DNA of 5,565 nucleotides from the NCBI GenBank assembly GCA_020028535.1, contig JAIBHM010000126.1, positions 1-5,565 of the forward strand. The letters run 5' to 3'. The DNA is from Armatimonadota bacterium (GTDB lineage Bacteria; Sysuimicrobiota; Sysuimicrobiia; Sysuimicrobiales; Kaftiobacteriaceae). Below the pieces are notes generated by a model. The model did not search any database. It was not told the DNA's origin and was given only the letters and a program-made list of their open reading frames with translations. This document shows positions 1 to 5,565 of the stretch, one piece after another (position 1 is the stretch's first letter; every line of letters begins with the position of its first letter). The translations under genes were made by a program, and so were the position numbers.

Positions 1-473
1 ACGAGCACGTCGCGGAGATCGGAGATATCGACGCCGGCCTGCAGCGTACGGATGGGACCCAGGGCCTGCCGGACGGTTTCCAGCATCACCTGGCGGTCGT
101 CCACAAACAGGACCTCCTCCGGACGCAGCGCGATCCCATCGGCGGCCAGTTCACCCAGCAATGAGGCGATCATGCGGTCCTTGCGGGGGTGAAACTCGAC
201 CTTCGGGCGCGTGAAGTAGTCCATCAGGCCGAGCGCCTCAAAGATCTGGAACACGATCTCGGGGAGGTTCCAGCTCGCGATCGAGATCTTAATTCCCCGT
301 GCGCGGAGGGCCTCCAGCACCTCCCGCGCGCCCGGAAAGAGGCGCACGCGGTCCCCGCGGGCGTCCTCCACCGTGTCCTGATCCAACCGCCTGAAGGGGG
401 GCCTGGTCGCCGCGACGTCGTGATGCTCCCACAGGGTGTGGTCGCAATCGAAGATGACGAGTTTGATCGCCAT
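1..473 (-). CDS. HAD-superfamily phosphatase, magnesium-dependent phosphatase-1 (MDP-1) like, 3' end outside window
   Basis: Reading from the ATG at 473, 157 codons are visible with no stop before the window edge, so the C-terminus is missing. All four HAD motifs are present: motif I FDCDHTLW (nucleophile D9, acid/base D11), motif II Ser in IASWN (S67), motif III Lys in HPRKDR (K98) and motif IV VDDR (D125, D126). HAD enzymes use these residues for Mg2+-dependent phosphoryl transfer through an aspartyl-phosphate. The TLW after motif I, the lack of a large cap insertion and the overall spacing resemble the MDP-1/acid phosphatase subgroup; MDP-1 has been linked to protein-tyrosine or sugar phosphates, but the substrate here is unknown. 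No signal peptide is visible, so it is probably cytoplasmic. It starts 6 nt after the yceI-like stop with no clear Shine-Dalgarno, which suggests translational coupling. The HAD call is firm; the MDP-1 subgroup is less certain. Confidence 0.8.
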   Translation of the reverse strand, partial: MAIKLVIFDCDHTLWEHHDVAATRPPFRRLDQDTVEDARGDRVRLFPGAREVLEALRARGIKISIASWNLPEIVFQIFEALGLMDYFTRPKVEFHPRKDRMIASLLGELAADGIALRPEEVLFVDDRQVMLETVRQALGPIRTLQAGVDISDLRDVL

Positions 474-479
474 CCCGAA

Positions 480-1115
480 TTACGGGGCCGACCGGGCGAT
501 GAACCGAAGCTCCAGACGGACTTCGTTTTCTGACCTGAGAATACCGAGGATGGATGGCGGATCGAAGCCGAAGTCCGTCATCAGGACCGCCGCAGACGCC
601 CTCCCCCGCAAGGTCTCACCCGCCAGCACGACTGACAAATCGAATGTCGTCGGCCGCACCACACCGCGGACTTTGAGTTCTCCGGTTACTCGTAAAGGGA
701 GTTCTTGACCCTCCGTGTACGATGCGGGCAGCCCCTCGACCGAAGTCGGCCGGAACTCCGCGACGGGAAAGCGTGCCGACTCGAGCCAGCGCTCGCGGAT
801 GGCGCGGTCGCGCCGTGTGCTGTCGGTCCGGAAGGTGCTGATATCGATCGTGATCGTGCCGACCCGGCTATTGCGGGGGGTCGAGCGGTCCACGGTGATC
901 TCGCCGTGGATCGTATTTGTCGTGCCGACGGCGATATTGAGCCGGTTCCCATCGCGGAACAGCGTCTCGGCCACGCGGTAGGTGACCTGGGACTCCTCGG
1001 CCACGATGACAAAGCGTTGGGCGGCAGGACCTGCGGACGGCTTCCGGCTCGCCGGAAGCACGCCAATGGCGAGCACGCAGAGCACGGCGATCGTTATCGG
1101 AGCGAGGCGGCGCAT
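480..1115 (-). CDS. YceI family secreted lipid-binding-like protein
   Basis: The 211-aa product has an N-terminal signal sequence: RR at residues 2-3, a hydrophobic core at about 5-21, then a PAS-type cleavage region. There is no lipobox cysteine, so it is probably periplasmic or exported rather than a lipoprotein. The mature part looks like a YceI beta-barrel (lipocalin-like): TIHGEI at 68-73, FPVAEF at 116-121, the family hallmark GELKVRGVVRPTTFDL at 145-160, and DFGFDP at 181-186. Family members bind isoprenoid or other long-chain lipids; the ligand here cannot be read. I chose the ATG at 1115 because GAGGAGG (1127-1121) lies 5 nt upstream. A GTG at 1136 or ATG at 1133 in the same frame would add a charged MMSEEVT before the signal peptide and would put the ribosome binding site inside the gene. 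That site overlaps the stop of the upstream DUF1059-like gene, so the two are probably co-translated. Confidence 0.88.
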   Translation of the reverse strand: MRRLAPITIAVLCVLAIGVLPASRKPSAGPAAQRFVIVAEESQVTYRVAETLFRDGNRLNIAVGTTNTIHGEITVDRSTPRNSRVGTITIDISTFRTDSTRRDRAIRERWLESARFPVAEFRPTSVEGLPASYTEGQELPLRVTGELKVRGVVRPTTFDLSVVLAGETLRGRASAAVLMTDFGFDPPSILGILRSENEVRLELRFIARSAP

Positions 1116-1125
1116 CGTGACCTCC

Positions 1126-1272
1126 TCACTCATCACGCAGATCTCTCAGGATCCGTTCGCGGGAAACTTCCATCCCATGCTCGCGCCGCATGTGTTCCTG
1201 CACTTTGCGGACCAGCTCGTCTTCTGAATCGGCCTCAACGCGATGTCCCAAGGCGCACGTCCACCGGGGCAT
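1126..1272 (-). CDS. Small DUF1059-like protein (48 aa)
   Basis: This short ORF starts at the ATG at 1272 and ends at TGA 1128-1126. The product begins MPRWTCALGHRVEA and includes EHMRREHGM at residues 26-34. The layout (Cys near residue 6, an acidic segment, then HxxxxHG(M) on a predicted helix, then a short C-terminal helix) matches the small DUF1059 family, whose members usually read like HAREVHGM at the same place. C6, H10, H27 and H32 could form a metal site; this is inference. Family function is unknown to me, and metal or stress-related roles have been suggested only loosely. The start is decided by a near-ideal Shine-Dalgarno, AAAGGAGGTGA at 1289-1279. The following yceI-like gene starts 10 nt after the stop, so the two form a tight pair. 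Codon use is GC-rich like the neighbours. I am sure that it is coding and moderately sure of the family. Confidence 0.72.
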   Translation of the reverse strand: MPRWTCALGHRVEADSEDELVRKVQEHMRREHGMEVSRERILRDLRDE

Positions 1273-1278
1273 GAACCC

Positions 1279-1289
1279 TCACCTCCTTT
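1279..1289 (-). promoter_or_regulatory. Strong ribosome binding site of the DUF1059-like gene
   Basis: AAAGGAGGTGA matches almost the entire anti-Shine-Dalgarno tail of 16S rRNA and sits 6 nt before the ATG at 1272 (9 nt counting from the GGAGG core). It is the strongest ribosome binding site in the window. It suggests that this gene is translated independently of leuB rather than by coupling. Confidence 0.85.
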
Positions 1290-1322
1290 CCCCAGTGTCG
1301 CACATGACAAAGCACTTTGGGG
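1290..1322 (-). other. Possible stem-loop just upstream of the DUF1059-like ribosome binding site
   Basis: On the minus strand CCCCAAAGTG (1322-1313) can pair with CACTGGGG (1297-1290), giving eight base pairs with a two-base AA bulge and a 15-nt loop. The stem ends exactly where the AAAGGAGGTGA ribosome binding site begins. It is not followed by a U-run, so it does not look like an intrinsic terminator. It could protect an mRNA 5' end or affect translation initiation, but a chance fold is quite possible. Confidence 0.3.
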
Positions 1323-1348
1323 CGAACATGAGCGAGGGAACCGGCCGG

Positions 1349-2419
1349 TCAGCGAGTCACAGCCCCGCGCGATGCGGAAGACACCAGGACCGCCACCGCG
1401 GCGCCGAACTGCGTCGTCGTAACTGTACCCCCGAGGTCGGGTGTGCGCAGGCCCTGGGCCAGCGTCCCCTCCACGGCCTTCTCGACCGCCAGGGCCGCCT
1501 CTGTCTGCCCCCAGGAATGGCGAAGCATCATCGCCACGCTCAGAATCGCCCCCACAGGGTTCGCGATCCCCTTTCCGGCGATGTCTGGCGCGGAGCCGTG
1601 GACTGGCTCGTAGAGGAACGGATGCCGGTCCCCCACACTGGCCGACGGAAGCAGTCCCATGGAGCCGGCCACTGCCCCCGCCTCGTCGCTGAGGATGTCC
1701 CCGAAGGTGTTTTCCGTGACGATGACGTCGAACGACCGGGGATTGCGTACCAACTGCATCGCGCAGGTGTCCACCAGCATGTGCTCCACGGTCACATCCG
1801 GGAAGTGCCGGGCCTCCTCATCGACCACTTCTCGCCACAAGCGGGACGTCTCGAGGACGTTGGCCTTGTCCACGGAAACGAGTCTGTGCCGGCGGGCTCG
1901 CGCGGCTCCCAGCGCCACTTTCGCGACCCGAGCGATCTCCCCGCGGCTGTACCGCAGCGTGTCCACCGCCTCATGCTCGCTGCGGCCCCGTGGCTCGCTG
2001 AAATACAGCCCGCCGATGAGCTCTCTGACGATCAGCAGGTCAACACCCGAAGCGACCTGGGGCCGCAGCGGGATCTGGTCTGTGAGCGAAGGGTAGACGC
2101 GAACCGGCCGGAGGTTCGCGTAGACATCCAGCGCCTTGCGGAGTTGGAGCAGCCCACGCTCCGGACGGAGCTCCGGGGGCTGTCGATCCCACTGCGGGCC
2201 GCCGACCGCGCCCAGGAGAACGGCATCGGCGGCGCGGCAGACCGCGAGCGTGCGCTCCGGCAGGGGGACGCCGCCCTCGGAAATCGCGGCTCCCCCGATG
2301 GCTGCCTCGACCACCTCATACCGAAGGCCGAACCAGTCCCCAACGGCCCCGAGGACCTTAACCGCCTGGGCGGTGACTTCCGGTCCGACGCCGTCGCCCG
2401 GGAGGACGACGACGCGCAT
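1349..2419 (-). CDS. leuB: 3-isopropylmalate dehydrogenase (LeuB)
   Basis: This cytoplasmic enzyme catalyses the NAD+-dependent oxidative decarboxylation of 3-isopropylmalate to 2-ketoisocaproate, the third dedicated step of leucine synthesis. The 356-aa product is the normal family length. Visible signatures are LPGDGVGPEV at 6-15, substrate-binding arginines R94 and R104 (LRKALDVYANLRP) and R133 in RELIGGLYFSEPR, catalytic Y139, K185 in SVDKANVLE, and metal-binding aspartates D217 (VDTCAMQL), D241 and D245 (FGDILSDEAG). The NAD site EPVHGSAPDIAGKGIANP spans 271-288. The ELIGG segment fits isopropylmalate better than isocitrate or homoisocitrate dehydrogenases. I start at the ATG at 2419; an in-frame TTG one codon upstream (2422) is less likely. 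The ATG overlaps the stop of a 48-codon ORF (TGATG) and has only a weak GAGCCGG ribosome binding site, so leuB translation probably depends on coupling to that ORF. VDTCAM, where many relatives have VDNAAM or VDAMAM, is a mild deviation. Confidence 0.97.
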   Translation of the reverse strand: MRVVVLPGDGVGPEVTAQAVKVLGAVGDWFGLRYEVVEAAIGGAAISEGGVPLPERTLAVCRAADAVLLGAVGGPQWDRQPPELRPERGLLQLRKALDVYANLRPVRVYPSLTDQIPLRPQVASGVDLLIVRELIGGLYFSEPRGRSEHEAVDTLRYSRGEIARVAKVALGAARARRHRLVSVDKANVLETSRLWREVVDEEARHFPDVTVEHMLVDTCAMQLVRNPRSFDVIVTENTFGDILSDEAGAVAGSMGLLPSASVGDRHPFLYEPVHGSAPDIAGKGIANPVGAILSVAMMLRHSWGQTEAALAVEKAVEGTLAQGLRTPDLGGTVTTTQFGAAVAVLVSSASRGAVTR

Positions 2420-2565
2420 CAATCCGGCTCGTTGTCAAACGACCGCTGGATGCGCTCCAGGACCCACTCCGGCTCCGCCGGATCGTCAGTCCGCCGGCGC
2501 TGCTCCTGCGTGGTGTCGGCCTCATGCCGCTGCTGTTCGGTCTGCCGCTGTACTCGCTCTGCCAT
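2419..2565 (-). CDS. Unannotated small ORF (48 aa) between leuD and leuB
   Basis: I do not recognise this protein. The ATG at 2565 follows AGGGGGA (2580-2574) with an 8-nt spacer, and the ORF ends in TGA 2421-2419, which shares its last base with the leuB ATG (TGATG). About 39 of 48 codons end in G or C, as expected of a real gene here. The product begins MAERVQRQTEQQRHEAD and is very polar: 8 Arg, 8 Glu, 7 Gln, 5 Asp, no Lys, Cys, Gly or Tyr, and a net charge of about -5. Residues 1-25 could form a charged helix or coiled coil. After DDPAEPE comes a possible amphipathic helix, WVLERIQRSFD (34-44). There is no signal peptide or membrane segment. It has only one leucine, so it is not a leucine-attenuation leader peptide. 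It may act as a coupling device for leuB, be a small partner of a Leu enzyme, or be spurious. Confidence 0.6.
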   Translation of the reverse strand: MAERVQRQTEQQRHEADTTQEQRRRTDDPAEPEWVLERIQRSFDNEPD

Positions 2566-2612
2566 CTCCGCTATCCCCCTCGAGTCGACTGGCCGCCCGA
2601 CTTCATCCCGAA

Positions 2613-3110
2613 CTACGATTTGGCGAGTTGCGCCCTCACGTATCCCACCAGACCCCCTGCGTCCACGAGACGCTGCATGAACACCGGGATCGGCTGGCCG
2701 CGATAGATCTCGTCCCGCGTCTCGTTCCGCACCCGACCGGTCGTAAAATCCACCTCGATCACGTCGCCCTCCAGCACCTCCGCGTGCGCATCAGCGCACT
2801 CCAGCACCGGGAGCCCGATATTGAACGCGTTGCGATAGAAAATCCGCGCGAAGGAGATCGCCACGACCGCGGCCACTCCCAGCCCTTTGATGGCGATGGG
2901 CGCGTGCTCGCGCGAACTGCCCTGGCCGAAGTTCTCCCCCGCCACGATGATGTCGCCTGGCGCGATGCGCTGGCGCAGGGTGGGGTCCAGGTCTTCGAAG
3001 GCGTGTTTGGCCAGCTCAACTGCGTCGGCCGTCACTAGATAGCGGGCGGGGATAATGACGTCCGTATCGACGTGATGGCCGACAACATGGGCGGCTCCTC
3101 GGACGATCAT
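2613..3110 (-). CDS. leuD: 3-isopropylmalate dehydratase small subunit (LeuD)
   Basis: This is the swivelling small subunit of isopropylmalate isomerase; with LeuC it converts 2-isopropylmalate to 3-isopropylmalate through a dehydrated intermediate. The 165-aa length matches the compact archaeal/thermophile-type LeuD rather than the roughly 200-aa E. coli type, in keeping with the short LeuC. Motifs: VDTDVIIPARYL at 14-25, GENFGQGSSREHAP at 58-71 and SFARIFYRNAFNIGLPVLE at 86-104. Two positions deserve notice. Q63 sits where most LeuD proteins I know have Cys (NFGCGSS). The substrate-loop residues after ARYL are VT, a region that differs between isopropylmalate isomerases and homoaconitases. 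The leu operon context favours leucine synthesis. The ATG at 3110 is 10 nt after the leuC stop, with GGAGG at 3120-3116. Confidence 0.96.
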   Translation of the reverse strand: MIVRGAAHVVGHHVDTDVIIPARYLVTADAVELAKHAFEDLDPTLRQRIAPGDIIVAGENFGQGSSREHAPIAIKGLGVAAVVAISFARIFYRNAFNIGLPVLECADAHAEVLEGDVIEVDFTTGRVRNETRDEIYRGQPIPVFMQRLVDAGGLVGYVRAQLAKS

Positions 3111-3120
3111 TGCCCCCTCC
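3111..3120 (-). promoter_or_regulatory. leuD ribosome binding site
   Basis: The whole 10-nt leuC-leuD spacer reads GGAGGGGGCA. It starts directly after the leuC TGA and puts GGAGG five nt before the leuD ATG at 3110. This fixes the leuD start and implies efficient, equal translation of the two isomerase subunits. Confidence 0.8.
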
Positions 3121-4397
3121 TCACACGCTCACCAGCTCGCCCACGACGTCGGACGGGTGTGTCAGCCGGCCCGTGACCGCGGATGCCGCCGCGACCCCCG
3201 CGTTGGCGAGGTACACTTGGCTCTCGCGATGCCCCATGCGTCCGACGAAGTTGCGGCTGCTGGTGGAGACGCACACTTCGCCATCCGCCAGCACGCCCAT
3301 GTGGCCGCCGATGCAGGGGCCGCACGTGGACGTGCTGATCGCTGCGCCGGCATCCAGGAAAATCTGAATCAGGCCCTCTTGGAGCGCCTGCCGGTAGATT
3401 GCAGGGGTGGCGGGGATAACGAGCAGGCGCGTGTCCCGGTGCACCTTCCGCCCCGCCAGGACTCTCGCCGCCATCCGCAGGTCTTCAATGCGTCCGTTGG
3501 TGCACGTGCCGATGAAACACTGGTCGACTTTCACTCCCGCGGCCTCGCGCACCGGAACGACATTACCGGGAGACGCAGGCGCGGCCACCACCGGGTCGAG
3601 CGCCCCCGCGTCCACGGTTTGCATGTCCGCGAACCGGGCATCGGGATCACTGCGATAGACGGTGAAGGTGCGGCGCAGCCGAGGGGCGACCCACGCGAGG
3701 GTTCGCTCATCGGGCTCCATGATGCCGTTCTTCGCCCCAGCCTCCACGGCCATGTTGGTGATGGAGAAGCGCTCGTCCATCGTCAGGTCGTCGAGCGTCT
3801 CGCCTGCAAACTCCATCGCGCCGTAGCGCGCGCCGTCCACTCCGATCTTGCCGATGATCGCCAGGATCAGATCTTTGCCGGTGACCCACGGCCGCAGCCG
3901 GCCCAAGAACTCATATCGGACCGTTTCTGGAACGCGCAGCCACAACCGGCCCATCGCCATGGCGGCGGCCAGGTCGGAGGACCCCACACCCGTGGCGAAG
4001 GCGCCAAGCGCGCCGTGGTTACACGTGTGGGAATCCGCGCCCACAAACACGTCGCCTGGTCCCACGAAGCCCTCCTCGGCCAGCAGCACGTGCGCGATTC
4101 CCGCACGGCCGATGTCATAGAAATGCGGCAAGCCGTGGGCCCGGACGAACTCCCGGGTGATCTTGCACTGCTGGGCCGAGGCGATGTCCTTGTTTGGCAC
4201 GTAGTGATCCAGGACGAACGCCACGCGATCGGGATCGAAAACGCCGCTCACGCCCATCTTCTCGAACTCCCGAATCGCAAGGGGCGCGGTGATGTCGTTC
4301 GCAAAGACGAAGTCCACACGGCAGTCGATGATCTCACCCGGCGCCACGCTCGCCACGCCGGCATGCGCCGCCAGGATCTTCTCGGTAATCGTCATGC

Positions 4398-4401
<4 letters not shown>
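3121..4401 (-). CDS. leuC: 3-isopropylmalate dehydratase large subunit (LeuC)
   Basis: This is the iron-sulfur subunit of isopropylmalate isomerase and partner of LeuD. The 426-aa length is that of the LeuC/homoaconitase branch (about 420 aa) rather than the 466-aa E. coli LeuC. The three [4Fe-4S] ligands are visible: C300 in GTCTNGR and C360 and C363 in STCGPCIGGHMG. Other aconitase-family signatures are FVFANDITAPLA at 31-42, VLDHYVPNKD at 63-72, GADSHTCNHGALGAFATGVGSSD at 121-143 with its catalytic-face histidines, and SSRNFVGRMG at 381-390. The ATG at 4401 overlaps the leuA stop as ATGA and has GGAGGG eight nt upstream. A second in-frame ATG at 4395 gives the usual MTITEKIL start but is about 14 nt from that site, so the first is preferred. 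The overlap indicates translational coupling with leuA. Confidence 0.97.

Positions 4402-5565
<1,164 letters not shown>

Noticed and set aside
189..533. A 114-codon plus-strand open frame at the left edge
   Set aside because: It is antisense to the HAD phosphatase, whose four catalytic motifs are intact on the minus strand.
1116..1136. An upstream GTG/ATG start for the YceI-like gene
   Set aside because: It would overlap the DUF1059-like gene, place the GAGGAGG site inside the coding region and put acidic residues in front of the signal peptide. The ATG at 1115 fits better.
1290..1312. A possible promoter with TTGTCA as the -35 box upstream of the DUF1059-like gene
   Set aside because: At the proper spacing the sequence is GGAAAGGAGG with no -10-like hexamer, so it cannot be called.
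2579..2589. Adjacent XhoI and SalI sites (CTCGAGTCGAC) in the leuD-leuB spacer, reminiscent of a polylinker
   Set aside because: Nothing else nearby looks like vector sequence, and the flanking reading frames are continuous with GC-rich native composition. Chance is the simpler explanation.
2571..2606. An 11-codon minus-strand ORF right after the leuD stop (MKSGGQSTRGG)
   Set aside because: It is too short to support, lacks a ribosome binding site and is not leucine-rich. The 48-codon ORF that follows is the better candidate in this spacer.
1190..2680. A 496-codon plus-strand open frame opposite leuB
   Set aside because: It is antisense to leuB and the small ORF, which have clear family motifs or coupling. 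Long antisense frames are expected in GC-rich genes, and its translation shows no recognisable domain and an Arg/Pro/Ser-rich composition.

Overview
This is a GC-rich bacterial window in which every supported gene lies on the minus strand, so it reads from right to left. It looks like chromosomal housekeeping DNA: there are no mobile elements, RNA genes, CRISPR repeats or broken genes. The sequence does not name the organism. High GC, strong GC bias at third codon positions, the short LeuC (426 aa) and the separate 165-aa LeuD are of the kind common in thermophilic, deep-branching or uncultivated soil and subsurface bacteria. That placement is inference only.

Right part (5565 down to 1349): a leucine biosynthesis operon in the order leuA (5' end outside the window), leuC, leuD, a 48-codon unannotated small ORF, leuB. 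LeuA condenses 2-ketoisovalerate with acetyl-CoA. LeuCD isomerises 2-isopropylmalate to 3-isopropylmalate. LeuB oxidises and decarboxylates it to 2-ketoisocaproate, the direct precursor of leucine. leuA and leuC overlap as ATGA. leuC and leuD are 10 nt apart with a strong ribosome binding site. The small ORF ends in TGATG, where its stop overlaps the leuB start by one base, so the whole run looks translationally linked.

Left part (1272 down to 1): after a 76-nt gap come three closely packed genes. The first is a 48-aa DUF1059-like protein with an almost perfect Shine-Dalgarno sequence. The second is a secreted YceI/lipocalin-like protein. The third is a HAD-superfamily phosphatase resembling magnesium-dependent phosphatase-1, which runs off the left edge. 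No convincing promoter or terminator separates them from leuB, so they may be read through from the leu operon or use a promoter I cannot recognise.

The item most worth a second look is the small ORF between leuD and leuB (2565 to 2419). No stretch longer than about 200 bases lacks a gene, and once the small ORF is accepted the longest gap is 76 bases.
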